Positions 53,886 through 62,413 of a stretch of DNA of 64,000 nucleotides are shown here, piece after piece (position 1 is the stretch's first letter; each line of letters begins with the position of its first letter). Origin of the DNA: Duganella guangzhouensis (lineage in GTDB: Bacteria > Pseudomonadota > Gammaproteobacteria > Burkholderiales > Burkholderiaceae_D); the NCBI RefSeq assembly GCF_009674535.1, contig NZ_WKJK01000002.1, positions 434,001 through 498,000 of the forward strand, given 5' to 3'. The notes under the pieces are model-generated. The model had not been told where the DNA came from and did no database searches. It saw nothing but the letters and a program-made list of their open reading frames with translations. The position numbers were made by a program, and so were the translations under genes.

Positions 53886-56138
53886 TCAGAACCGCGCCTT
53901 GGCGCGCAGACCCACCGTGCGCGGACGGATCATGTACAGATTGTCGCCCGGCTGAATCGCGATGGTGTTGGTGGTGACATCACTGATCTTGGCGCCGTTG
54001 GTCAGGTTGGTACCGAACAGGCCAAATTCATACTTGCCGGTCTTGTACACGATGGTCGCGTTCAGCGTATTCGACGACGGAATGCGCGAGTAGCTGCCCT
54101 GCGACGCCGCGAAGTTGGTGTACGACTCGCCGCGATGCGCGAAGTTGGCCGACAGCGCGATCTCTTCGGCACCCGCCAGCGGAATGCTGTAGTTGGCGGT
54201 GATCACACCGGCAAACTTGGGCGAATACGGCACACGCGCATCGGCCGGGATGTTCTGCGCGGCGATGCCGGTGACGACGGTATCGACCGCATACGCATGG
54301 TTGTACGATGCACTCACGCCAATCGACGCCTGGCGCGACAGCTTGAACGCGCTCTCCAGCTCCACGCCTTCGCTGCGGATCTTGCCAGCGTTCTGCGTGA
54401 AGTAGTAGGTGCACGGCAGCTTGTCGAACACCTGCACGTCCTTCCAGTTGATCAGATAGGCGCTGGCGTTCAGCACCACACGGCGGTCCAGCAGCGTGTT
54501 CTTGGAGCCGACTTCAAAGTTCCACAGGCTGTCCGGCGAGAAGGTCGACGGCGCGTTCACACCGCAGAAGGCGTATGGCACCGGTTGATTATTGCCGCCG
54601 TAGCGGAAGCCCTTGCCGGCCGATGCGTACACAGTATGTTCCGGATCGATGCGGTAAGCCGCCGCGAAGCGCGGATTGGCGCCCTTAGAGGTCTCACTGC
54701 TGGTGCTGACTTCCGGCTGGCTACTCTGCGGCGCCGATGGCGTCGAGTTGACCAGATTGCCGAACAAGCCGCTGAACTTCAGATCGAAATCCTGCGTGCC
54801 TCGGAACAGACGCAGGCCGGCGGTCAGATCCAGCTTTTCCCACACGGTGTAGGTGGCTTCAGCAAACAGCGCGGCTTCGCGCGACTTGATGTTTTGCGTG
54901 CCGGAGAAGTAATCATCGGCGGTGAAGGCGTTGTCGTTCAGCTGCGAGTTATAGCCGGGGAAGCTGTGCGTCGCCGCGAAGCGCGCGTCGAAGCCTGGTG
55001 TCGGCTGGTCCTGGCGCAGATTGCGCTTGCCCGATTCGAAGAAAGCACCGGCGGTCCACTTCAGCGGGCCGCCCGGTTTCGACTGGAAGCGGAACTCCTG
55101 CGCGAAGTCCTTGATCTCATTGCCGATCACATAGGAAGAGGCGATCAGCGGCAGCTGGCCACTGAAGATGAAGGCCGTAGCTTTGTACTGGCCCGAATTC
55201 ACGTAGCGCGTGTCGCGATCCAGATAAGAGCTGGACGACACGAAGTTGGCAAAGCCGGCGTCGTAATTCAGCGTCAGGTTATACAGCTGCAGATTGTCCT
55301 TGCTGGTCTGGTCGATCAGCGAATTGGTGGTGTACGGCGCCAGGCCGGAATAGGCGTCGTTGATGCCGCCCTTGACGTTGGAGGCGATCACGCTGGCGTC
55401 GATCAGCAGGTCCGGCGTGGCGCGCAAGCGCGCGGCGACGCGGCCCTGGTTGGTGGACACCGCATTGATGGTCTTGCCATTCACCTCGTTGCGCACGTAG
55501 CCCGAATCGTTGCCGGTGTAGCCGGTGATGCGCAGCGCCAGCGTGTCATCCTTGACCGGCACATTCACGGTGCCACGGAAGTTGTGGTTATTGCCGCCAA
55601 AGCCGGAGGTGCGCGAACCTACCGCCTCCACCGAACCAAAGAAATCGTTGAACTCGGGCTTCTGCGTAATCTGACGCACGGTGCCGGCCATGGAACCAGC
55701 GCCGAAGAGCGTCCCCTGCGGGCCTTGCAACACCTCGATGCGTTCCAGGTCCAGCACCTTCAGATCGGGATTGGAGGACTTCAGCGTGACCGGCATTTCA
55801 TCGATATACACCGCCACCAGCGAAGCATCCTGCACCTCGGACGGCACGATGCCGCGCACCACCAGGCCGCGCATGGTGATGTTGTTGACGCCCGGCCCCT
55901 GCTCCTGCACCGTCATCGCGGGCACCAGGTTGGCGATGTCGCTCAGATTGCCCTGGCCGTATTTGGTCAGATTGTCGGGCTTGATGACCGTGATGGCGGC
56001 CGGCACCTGCTGCACATCCACCGCGCCGGTGCGGGTGGCGGTGACTTCCACCTTTTCAATCTTGTCGCTAGCGTTGTCCTGCGCATGCGCCACAGCCAGC
56101 GCACCGGCCGACAACACAGCAATCCACTGTTTGCTCAT
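53886..56138 (-). CDS. TonB-dependent outer-membrane receptor
   Basis: The 750-residue receptor has a signal peptide (MSKQWIAVLSAGALAVAHAQ) and a TonB-box-like start (KIEKVEVTATRTG). The plug domain follows (PAAITVIKPDNLTKYGQGNL; ERIEVLQGPQGTLFGAGSMA), then a 22-strand barrel ending RPRTVGLRAKARF with terminal Phe. It has no N-terminal signalling domain. No Fur box was found in the 141-bp upstream gap, so iron is not an obvious cargo. The binding-protein gene starts 1 bp after its stop, so it probably takes up the substrate of the ABC importer across the outer membrane. Confidence 0.92.
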   Translation of the reverse strand: MSKQWIAVLSAGALAVAHAQDNASDKIEKVEVTATRTGAVDVQQVPAAITVIKPDNLTKYGQGNLSDIANLVPAMTVQEQGPGVNNITMRGLVVRGIVPSEVQDASLVAVYIDEMPVTLKSSNPDLKVLDLERIEVLQGPQGTLFGAGSMAGTVRQITQKPEFNDFFGSVEAVGSRTSGFGGNNHNFRGTVNVPVKDDTLALRITGYTGNDSGYVRNEVNGKTINAVSTNQGRVAARLRATPDLLIDASVIASNVKGGINDAYSGLAPYTTNSLIDQTSKDNLQLYNLTLNYDAGFANFVSSSSYLDRDTRYVNSGQYKATAFIFSGQLPLIASSYVIGNEIKDFAQEFRFQSKPGGPLKWTAGAFFESGKRNLRQDQPTPGFDARFAATHSFPGYNSQLNDNAFTADDYFSGTQNIKSREAALFAEATYTVWEKLDLTAGLRLFRGTQDFDLKFSGLFGNLVNSTPSAPQSSQPEVSTSSETSKGANPRFAAAYRIDPEHTVYASAGKGFRYGGNNQPVPYAFCGVNAPSTFSPDSLWNFEVGSKNTLLDRRVVLNASAYLINWKDVQVFDKLPCTYYFTQNAGKIRSEGVELESAFKLSRQASIGVSASYNHAYAVDTVVTGIAAQNIPADARVPYSPKFAGVITANYSIPLAGAEEIALSANFAHRGESYTNFAASQGSYSRIPSSNTLNATIVYKTGKYEFGLFGTNLTNGAKISDVTTNTIAIQPGDNLYMIRPRTVGLRAKARF

Positions 56139-56279
56139 CTACGATCCCTTGGTTATTTTGATTGAAAAAAAGTATATACAACTTGAAAATCACTGAACAC
56201 GAAGATAATCACGCTTATTTATATGAAAATGGCTTAAGGGGACGCCCTGTTGGCAAAGCTGCGGTTAAGATAAGCGCCC

Positions 56280-57134
56280 ATGAATACCCCGCTCTCCACT
56301 GATCCGCACGACCGCCTCGGCAAGCCCGCCGGTGGTTGGCGCGCGCGACTTTACGCAATTATTTTTGAATCCGACACTGCCAAAGGAAGGGCTTTCGATC
56401 TGCTACTGATCGGCGCGATTCTGCTTAGCGTACTGGTGGTGGTGCTGGCCAGCGTGCAGCCGATCGCGCTGCACTACAGCGAAGAACTGGAGTGGGCCGA
56501 ATGGTTCTTCACCATCCTGTTCACGATCGAGTACGTGGCGCGCTGCCTGTGCGTGCGGCGGCCGGCGCTGTATGCGCGCAGCTTCTTTGGCGTGATCGAC
56601 CTGATGTCGATACTGCCGAATTATGTGGCGCTGTTTTTCCCGGCGGCGCACGTGGTGCTGGGCTTGCGCATTCTGCGCCTGCTGCGCATTTTCCGGATTC
56701 TGAAGCTGACGCTGTACATCCAGGAATACAGCATGCTCGGCGACGCACTGCTGGCCAGCCGGCGCAAGATCTTCGTGTTCCTGTCGGTGGTGTTCCTGAT
56801 CGTGTTCCTGCTGGGGAGCGTGATGTACGTGGTGGAGGGGCCGGAGAACGGCTACACCAGCATCCCGGTGGCGGTGTACTGGGCCATCTCGACCATGACC
56901 ACGGTCGGCTTTGGCGACCTGGTGCCGAAGACCGACACCGGCCGCACCATCGCCTCCTTCATGATGCTGCTGGGCTGGGGCATCCTGGCGGTCCCGACCG
57001 GCATCATCAGCTCCGAAATCAGCCACCGCCGCAGTCAGGGCGCCACCCCGCCGCGCATTTGCCCACACTGCCTGAGCGGCGGCCACGAACCCGACGCGCG
57101 CTATTGCAAGGATTGCGGCGGGGCGTTGTCTTAA
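56280..57134 (+). CDS. Voltage-gated-type potassium channel with C-terminal zinc ribbon
   Basis: This 284-residue six-helix channel has a voltage-sensor S4 (LGLRILRLLRIFRILKL) with regularly spaced Arg and a pore with selectivity filter TMTTVGFGDLVP. S6 reads MMLLGWGILAVPTGIISSEI. A C-terminal zinc-ribbon-like motif follows (CPHCLSGGHEPDARYCKDCG). The TVGFGD filter suggests K+ selectivity. It is divergent from the TonB receptor gene, with no apparent functional link. Confidence 0.92.
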   Translation: MNTPLSTDPHDRLGKPAGGWRARLYAIIFESDTAKGRAFDLLLIGAILLSVLVVVLASVQPIALHYSEELEWAEWFFTILFTIEYVARCLCVRRPALYARSFFGVIDLMSILPNYVALFFPAAHVVLGLRILRLLRIFRILKLTLYIQEYSMLGDALLASRRKIFVFLSVVFLIVFLLGSVMYVVEGPENGYTSIPVAVYWAISTMTTVGFGDLVPKTDTGRTIASFMMLLGWGILAVPTGIISSEISHRRSQGATPPRICPHCLSGGHEPDARYCKDCGGALS

Positions 57135-57270
57135 ACCACTAGCGCGCCCCAGCCCGAATGATCTCGCGCAAGTAACCCTGTGTTTGATCCAATGCCCCCA
57201 GCAAGGCCCGCTATCATGCCTCACCGTCACCCCACGCCATCTATTGCACCAAGTGCTATGGTAGACTCCC

Positions 57271-57357
57271 ATGGTCCGCAAGCGCATATTCAAAACCAAG
57301 ACTTTTGCACGCTGGGCAAAAAGACTTTTAACGGATTCAGCGTTGTACCAGGCATGA
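57271..57357 (+). pseudogene. Remnant of a RelE/HigB-like toxin gene
   Basis: A 28-codon frame reads MVRKRIFKTKTFARWAKRLL then TDSALYQA and a stop. It matches the N-terminus of RelE/HigB-like toxins (COG4737 type: ...FKTK-x-FARWA...L-D-x-x-L...A), which normally have about 100-115 residues. Everything after this point, including the catalytic part, is missing, and the antitoxin frame begins 21 bp later. The natural toxin-antitoxin order and spacing are kept. This looks like an internal deletion that inactivated the toxin. No Shine-Dalgarno site was checked with confidence. Confidence 0.65.
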
Positions 57358-57378
57358 CATCTGTTGATGGAGATGGGC

Positions 57379-57714
57379 ATGAAAGTGAATCAGATTACTG
57401 AAAAACAAAGGGTGCTAAGCGAAATGCTGGAAACAGCGAGCGATCTTAATGCACATGGCTTACTGTCTAAAAACCAGTTGGCACAAATTAGCGCGCTCTG
57501 CGTTCCACCTCCTGACTATTCACCTGCCAGAGTACAGTCCATTCGTATCAAGAAAGCGAAAATGAGCCAGGCGACATTTGCTGCGTTTCTGAACGTCAGC
57601 GTATCGGCTGTTCAAAAATGGGAGTCGGCAAGTTCAGGAAAACGTCCCAGCGGTCCAGCAGCAAAGCTTTTGCAATTGATAGATAGCAGGGGCATAGAAG
57701 CTGTGTTGGTCTGA
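57379..57714 (+). CDS. XRE-family antitoxin (NadS/HigA-like)
   Basis: The ATG at 57379 has GGAG 6 bp before it and gives 111 residues; upstream TTG/ATG codons in frame are possible. The C-terminal half is a Cro/C1-type helix-turn-helix: IKKAKMSQATFAAFLNVSVS followed by AVQKWESASSGKRPSGPAAK. The N-terminal half (QITEKQRVLSEMLETASDLN) is the toxin-binding part in such proteins. It directly follows the remnant toxin gene. It probably still represses its promoter but has no partner here. The codon and base use are A+T-richer than the neighbours, as expected of a transferred cassette. Confidence 0.85.
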   Translation: MKVNQITEKQRVLSEMLETASDLNAHGLLSKNQLAQISALCVPPPDYSPARVQSIRIKKAKMSQATFAAFLNVSVSAVQKWESASSGKRPSGPAAKLLQLIDSRGIEAVLV

Positions 57715-57720
57715 TCACCA

Positions 57721-58704
57721 TTAACGCCAGTGCAGGCGCATGCCCTGCTCCGGCAAGATGAATCGCACACCGAGGTCGTTGCCGTTCTCCAGTTCCGCCA
57801 TGATTTGCTGCTGCGGTTGCACGCTGGTCAGCGAGTATTTGATGTGGCTGACCAGCACCGGCAAGCCGCGCAAGGCGTTGCCGCCGGCTTGACGGTCCAG
57901 CGTGCGCAGCGATTGCAGCAGCCACTTCGGCGTCAGATGGCCGAACAGTTGCTGGTCCGGGCGATCGTTGGCGTACGAGGTTTCAATGATAATGCCCTTA
58001 AGCTGCTTGCGCGCCACGCGCTCGGCCACGGCCGTCCAGACGTTCTGCAGGTTGGACACCTGCTGCACCTCGTCGGGGCCGGTATCTCCGAAGTACAGCA
58101 CGGCGTCGTCGCCGCTCTCCAGCAGGAAGGCGGTGGACTCCACCGCGTCATGCCGCAGCGGGAAGGCGGTGACGCTCATGCGTGTGCCCTGCAGCGGCGT
58201 AGCAGCGGATGGCGTCAGACTGGTCATCGCGTATTTTTTCAACGCCGGCGCCGCGCCGTGATCGGCAAAGTTGGGCCAGGCCTTCCAGTTGAAGTAATTG
58301 GCCTCGATCTCGCGCAGCACCGAGGGCAGCCCGTACACCGGCTTGGCGCTGTCATCCGGCGAATCGACGATCAGGCCGGCAACGTGATCCAGATGCGCAT
58401 GGCTGATCAGATAGCCCTTGATATCGTGCGTCAGCACATAGCCAGGCCGGCTGAGCGCAGCGCCGGGCGGCGGCAACACACCGTCCAGACCGCCCTTGCG
58501 CTCGGCCGCCAGCAGGCCGTTGACCAGCGTACCCGCATCGCACACCACCGCCGCTGGATCGCCATGCGGGTGCACCATGTACGCGCTGAGATTCCCTTCC
58601 TGCATACCGCCTAGCGCGCCCAGCACGACAATATCAAAGCCCTCGCCGGCATGCGCCAGCGTCGCAGTCACGGCAAGGACCGCTGCAATCCATTGTTTCT
58701 TCAT
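57721..58704 (-). CDS. cpdP: Periplasmic class II 3',5'-cyclic-nucleotide phosphodiesterase (CpdP type)
   Basis: This MBL-fold enzyme of 327 residues has a signal peptide (MKKQWIAAVLAVTATLAHAG), so it acts in the periplasm. The class II PDE signature is YLISHAHLDHVAGLIVDSPD. Further blocks are FPLRHDAVESTAFLLESG, VLYFGDTGPDEVQQV, GIIIETSYANDRPDQQLFGH and LPVLVSHIKYSLTSVQPQQQ. Vibrio CpdP lets cells use external cAMP; the same scavenging role is inferred. It converges with the antitoxin gene (6 bp between stops). Confidence 0.9.
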   Translation of the reverse strand: MKKQWIAAVLAVTATLAHAGEGFDIVVLGALGGMQEGNLSAYMVHPHGDPAAVVCDAGTLVNGLLAAERKGGLDGVLPPPGAALSRPGYVLTHDIKGYLISHAHLDHVAGLIVDSPDDSAKPVYGLPSVLREIEANYFNWKAWPNFADHGAAPALKKYAMTSLTPSAATPLQGTRMSVTAFPLRHDAVESTAFLLESGDDAVLYFGDTGPDEVQQVSNLQNVWTAVAERVARKQLKGIIIETSYANDRPDQQLFGHLTPKWLLQSLRTLDRQAGGNALRGLPVLVSHIKYSLTSVQPQQQIMAELENGNDLGVRFILPEQGMRLHWR

Positions 58705-58767
58705 CGTTATTCCACAGTCAATGTGCGCCGTTACTCTACCAGACCATGGCTCAGCGCGAATGCGTCT

Positions 58768-59760
58768 TTAAACGAGAATGGCTTTGCGGCCGTCAGGTGA
58801 TGCATAGGCCATCGCTTCATCTATCTGCTGGTAGCTGAACTCCGCTCCCAGTCTGGTGGCGAAGGCGGGATGGTCGATGATGCCGGCCAGCGCATTCAGG
58901 GCGGCGATCAGCCGCTCGCGCTCGCGTACTGTCGCGCTTTCAAAATTACTAAAGCGGCGAATGGTCAGGTCGCGCTTCATCAGCTCCGCGGTGTGCAGCG
59001 TGACCGGCACGGCGCCGCCCAGGAAGCCGAAGCAGTAGACGGTGGCATGCATCGGCAGTACCGGTATCAGCCGGGTCAGCAACTCACCACCAACACCATC
59101 AAACACCGCCGTGGCACGCAGCTCGGCAGCCAGTTCGCCCAACTGTCCGGTGAAACCGTCGGTGGTGACGATCACATGCTCGAAGCCCTGGCTACGCAGG
59201 TTCGCGCCCGCCGCTTCGTCGCGCACGAGCAGAATGGTTGGTATGCGGCGCTGCCTGGCCAGGACCGCCAGCGCCAGGCCGGTGGCGGCATTCCCCGCCG
59301 TCACAATGATGCCTTGGTGACCCGCCGCCATCGCTTCCTCCAGAAAGGCGTAGGCCGTCATCGCGTTGACCAGCGAGCCGCAATAATCCTTGGCGCGCAC
59401 ATGATCCGGCAGAATCAGGCAACTGGTGAACGGCACCTCCGCCGTCTCGCACCACAGCCCCAGCGTGTGTGGCGTTCGGCCCAGCGAGCGGTAGATGGCC
59501 ACCTGCTTGCCCGCATATTCGTCTGGCACGCCTTCCCCTACGGCAATCACTGTGCCGGCTCCCGAAGCGCCCCACACATCAAAGCGCGTAGTGCCCAGCG
59601 CGAGGCCGGCTGCGGCGGGCTGCTGCAAAAAGACCTTGTCGCCGTGATTGATGGCGGACGCCGCCATCCGCACCAGCAGATGATCGGGCGCCGGGTTGGC
59701 TGGCGCCGGGATATCGCGTGCTTCCAGGGTACGTTCAGGGGTGACGCAAATTGCTTTCAT
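58768..59760 (-). CDS. Zinc-independent medium-chain dehydrogenase/quinone-oxidoreductase-like protein
   Basis: The ATG after AAGGAACTGAA gives 330 residues (MKAICVTPERTLEARDIPAP). It has a GroES-like N-terminal domain, AINHGDKVFLQQ, and a Rossmann domain with IIVTAGNAATGLALAVLARQ and VFDGVGGELLTRLIPVL. The zinc ligands of alcohol dehydrogenases are absent. It probably reduces quinones or enones with NADPH. It is divergent from a LysR gene, with an operator-like inverted repeat between them, so it is likely the LysR target. Confidence 0.87.
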   Translation of the reverse strand: MKAICVTPERTLEARDIPAPANPAPDHLLVRMAASAINHGDKVFLQQPAAAGLALGTTRFDVWGASGAGTVIAVGEGVPDEYAGKQVAIYRSLGRTPHTLGLWCETAEVPFTSCLILPDHVRAKDYCGSLVNAMTAYAFLEEAMAAGHQGIIVTAGNAATGLALAVLARQRRIPTILLVRDEAAGANLRSQGFEHVIVTTDGFTGQLGELAAELRATAVFDGVGGELLTRLIPVLPMHATVYCFGFLGGAVPVTLHTAELMKRDLTIRRFSNFESATVRERERLIAALNALAGIIDHPAFATRLGAEFSYQQIDEAMAYASPDGRKAILV

Positions 59761-59840
59761 TTCAGTTCCTTGACGAGAGAGATGCGTCATCATAAGAAAG
59801 CCGATGGATTGACGAAACGCATGCCAGCGGCATACCATCA

Positions 59841-59864
59841 ATTCCATTTCGGAATAAATGGAAT
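59841..59864. promoter_or_regulatory. LysR-type operator in the divergent MDR/LysR promoter
   Basis: ATTCCATTT-N6-AAATGGAAT is a perfect 9+9 bp inverted repeat ending 6 bp before the LysR ATG. The left part also contains TTCC-N5-GGAA, a T-N11-A LysR box. Its place would allow autorepression of the LysR gene and control of the divergent oxidoreductase gene about 80 bp away. Confidence 0.75.
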
Positions 59865-59870
59865 CGGCAC

Positions 59871-60803
59871 ATGGATCGTCTGGATGCAATACGACTCTTC
59901 GTCCGCTTGGTGGAATGCGGCAGTTTTTCCGCCGTGGGGCGGGAGGAGGGCATAGGCCAGCCAGCGGTCAGCAAGCAGATCGCCGCGCTGGAACGGCAGC
60001 TCGGCGCGCAACTGGTGTTGCGCACCTCGCGCCAGGTGGCCATCACCGACGCCGGCCAGGCTTACTATGAGTCGGCCAAACGGCTGATGGATGAATTTGA
60101 CGCGCTTGAATCCTCGGTCGGCGAGCGCCAGCATGCGCCGCGCGGCCTGATCCGGGTCAGCACCGCGCCGGCCCATGGCCGGCTGTGCATCACCCCGCTG
60201 CTGCCCGCGTTCCTGCGACAATATCCCTTGGTGCAGGTGGAGTTATCGGCCTCGGAGCGGCCGCTGGATCTGGTGGCCGACGGCATCGACGTCGCCATCC
60301 GCCATGGCCGCCTGCTGGATTCGTCGCTGACCGCACGCCAGTTGTCCGAGACCGAGCTGGTGCTGGTGGCCACACCGGACTACCTAGCACGCAAAGGCAG
60401 CCCCGCCCGCTGGTCCGACCTCGACCAGCACGATTGCATCGTGTTCGCGCACGAACGCCTGCGCCGTCCGTGGCAGTTGAAGGTCAACCGGCAGCGCACC
60501 GCCTACCTGCCGCAAGGCCCGTTGCTCACCGGCGATGCGGAGCATTTGCGCGCCGCCGTGCTCAACCATCTCGGCGTCGCACAGGCACCCGCCTGGCTGT
60601 TCACCGACGAGCTGCGCTCCGGGCAGGTGCAGGCGCTGCTGCCGGAGCTGCAATGCGAACGGCTGCCCATCAACCTGGTCTACCCCGCAGGCCGGCGCGT
60701 GCCGATGCGCGTGCGGGTGTTTATCGAGTTCCTGCTGGCTGCCGCCAAGGATGGCGCGTTTTCATCAGCAGGCGCAATCCAACACCTGCCTGCTTCAAAG
60801 TAA
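59871..60803 (+). CDS. LysR-family transcriptional regulator
   Basis: The 310-residue product has the N-terminal winged helix (MDRLDAIRLFVRLVECGSFS, then GQPAVSKQIAALERQLGAQL) and a LysR effector domain with the CrgA-like block LDLVADGIDVAIRHGRLLDS. The ATG follows the inverted-repeat operator; the ribosome site is weak. It is divergent from the MDR gene and convergent (9-bp overlap of ends) with the histidine kinase gene. The effector is unknown, perhaps an electrophile or quinone handled by the oxidoreductase. Confidence 0.93.
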   Translation: MDRLDAIRLFVRLVECGSFSAVGREEGIGQPAVSKQIAALERQLGAQLVLRTSRQVAITDAGQAYYESAKRLMDEFDALESSVGERQHAPRGLIRVSTAPAHGRLCITPLLPAFLRQYPLVQVELSASERPLDLVADGIDVAIRHGRLLDSSLTARQLSETELVLVATPDYLARKGSPARWSDLDQHDCIVFAHERLRRPWQLKVNRQRTAYLPQGPLLTGDAEHLRAAVLNHLGVAQAPAWLFTDELRSGQVQALLPELQCERLPINLVYPAGRRVPMRVRVFIEFLLAAAKDGAFSSAGAIQHLPASK

Positions 60804-62003
60804 GCGGGTAGATTCCCGGCGCTCGACAAACGCGGCGGTGCGTGCGCGATAGGTGAATGTTGTCGCCGCGTCCGAGGACGCCACTTCCAGCGTTCCGCCA
60901 TGCGACAACGCAATCTCCGAAGCGATGAACAGCCCCAGCCCTAATCCCTGGCTGGCATTACCTGTCGGCGACTGCCAGAACGGCTTGAACAGCTGTGCTT
61001 GAATCTCTTTAGGAATCGGCTGCCCGCTATTGGTGACGGATAGCTCAAAAATGCCGTTCGTTTCTTTCACGTTGACGAACACCGGTTCACTATCGCTCCC
61101 ATGGACAATGGCATTTTTTAACAGGTTCGACAAAAGTTGCCCCAGGCGTGGCGCGTCGCAAAAGAGGGCCAGCCCTTGCGGGAAATTTGTGAGGATTTGA
61201 CGCTGAGGATAAACGTTACGCAATTCGTCCACCGGGTGCTGGAGCAGCCGGTCCAAATTAGTCTCATGTCGCAAATTAAGCGAGATGCCGCCGCCCATGC
61301 GTCCCCTCGTGAAATCGGTGACGTCGTCCACCATCGACGCGATTCGCAGCACGCTCCTCTTCATGACATCCAGTAGCGGTGTGAGTGCCGCCGGAGCTTT
61401 CTGACGCAATATCTCCACGCCATTTGAAAGCGTGCTGAGCGGCGTCCTGATGTCATGGCCCAGCATGGCAATAAACTGTTCCCGAAGCTTGGACGCTTCT
61501 TTCTCATCGCTGAGCGCGGTCTTGGTGTCGCGCAGTACGACTTCGCTCGCAAGCTGGCGGCTAATCAATTCCGCGAACAGGATCAGCGTGTTTCGGGTGG
61601 CAAGGCGCGTCAGGTCCGCTTTCTCCGGGTCCAGCCCACACAAGGTGCCGAAGTACTCGCCGCTCGGGCGATATAACGGAATGGAAAAGTAGCTTTGAAA
61701 GCCGTACATCTGCGGCGTCCGATGATCGCAGTATTGCTCGCTGTCGCGCACCGAATCAATGATGATGGCCGCATTGGTTTCACGCACCTCATCGCAAAGT
61801 GTGGTCGCGACATCCAGCGGATCGCCCACCTTGAGTCCAAAATTTAGCTTATCCAACACGGCGCAGGAATGCCAGGAATTCGACGTCACGCGGGCAATGC
61901 ACACGAAACGAAGGCCGGTGAGCTCTGTGACCGCCTCAAGTATCGTTGGTACGGAACTGATCTTCTCGATGACGGCGATGTCGTTGTCTAATGTAAGCTT
62001 CAT
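60795..62003 (-). CDS. GAF-domain sensor histidine kinase, soluble
   Basis: The ATG after GAGGATAGG gives 402 residues. An N-terminal GAF domain (about 10-160; LRFVCIARVTSNSWHSCAVL, YFSIPLYRPSGEYFGTLCGL) precedes a HisKA helix with the phospho-His in MLGHDIRTPLSTLSNGVEIL. The HATPase domain follows (LLKNAIVHGSDSEPVF; LSVTNSGQPIPKEIQ; GLGLGLFIASEIALSHGG). There is no membrane helix and no adjacent response regulator. The GAF domain may bind a chromophore or small ligand; one Cys lies in FVCIARV, but a bilin site is not evident. Confidence 0.92.
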   Translation of the reverse strand: MKLTLDNDIAVIEKISSVPTILEAVTELTGLRFVCIARVTSNSWHSCAVLDKLNFGLKVGDPLDVATTLCDEVRETNAAIIIDSVRDSEQYCDHRTPQMYGFQSYFSIPLYRPSGEYFGTLCGLDPEKADLTRLATRNTLILFAELISRQLASEVVLRDTKTALSDEKEASKLREQFIAMLGHDIRTPLSTLSNGVEILRQKAPAALTPLLDVMKRSVLRIASMVDDVTDFTRGRMGGGISLNLRHETNLDRLLQHPVDELRNVYPQRQILTNFPQGLALFCDAPRLGQLLSNLLKNAIVHGSDSEPVFVNVKETNGIFELSVTNSGQPIPKEIQAQLFKPFWQSPTGNASQGLGLGLFIASEIALSHGGTLEVASSDAATTFTYRARTAAFVERRESTRLL

Positions 62004-62106
62004 CCTATCCTCATGGCAATAACGCGCCAATGGCGAGAACCGATAGCTTACAGCACCTAGCGCCAAGAGCGCGACGTCCGGCGATTCTGAGACGTGATGA
62101 AGTGAT

Positions 62107-62409
62107 CTACGTCTCAGTAACGCTGTAACTCATATGTGGCGATGTGGCGCAAAAATCCTCCAGCGCCTGCCAGGCGATTTCATGCAAGACCTTTCCATTT
62201 TCCGCCTCGACATGCCATGCAGAGCTGCTTGAGACATACGCCTTGGCTTCTCCCAGCGTATAAAATTTAGACATCGTCAAAGCAATAATTGCATCCGTGA
62301 TCGACAACCCGCGCTGCTTCATCTCCAACAGGATTTGCTCTCTCGCTGTCTCATCCGCGTCGCGCCACCTTGACTTTACGAGTACGAGGCCCAGTTCTGA
62401 TTTGCTCAT
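62107..62409 (-). CDS. Hypothetical protein (100 aa)
   Basis: This soluble protein starts MSKSELGLVLVKSRWRDADE. It contains a helix-rich centre (MKQRGLSITDAIIALTMSKF; YTLGEAKAYVSSSSAW) and ends HEIAWQALEDFCATSPHMSY plus four residues. It follows the 80-residue gene by 4 bp and is probably co-translated. The L-x-E-A-K-x-x-V-x-x-S-x-A-W pattern reminds me of small immunity-like or ribosomal-L7/L12-like helices, but I cannot name a family. Both genes are less GC-rich than mutS next door. Confidence 0.6.
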   Translation of the reverse strand: MSKSELGLVLVKSRWRDADETAREQILLEMKQRGLSITDAIIALTMSKFYTLGEAKAYVSSSSAWHVEAENGKVLHEIAWQALEDFCATSPHMSYSVTET

Positions 62410-62413
62410 TTCT

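Noticed and set aside
53886..56138. TonB receptor as a Fur-regulated siderophore receptor
   Set aside because: No Fur-like dyad is visible in 56139-56279, unlike the two clear Fur boxes elsewhere, and the gene is coupled to a quaternary-amine importer.
57180..57401. 73-codon frame covering the gap before the antitoxin
   Set aside because: It overlaps the toxin remnant in another frame, is His/Pro/Ser-rich without similarity, and has no ribosome site.
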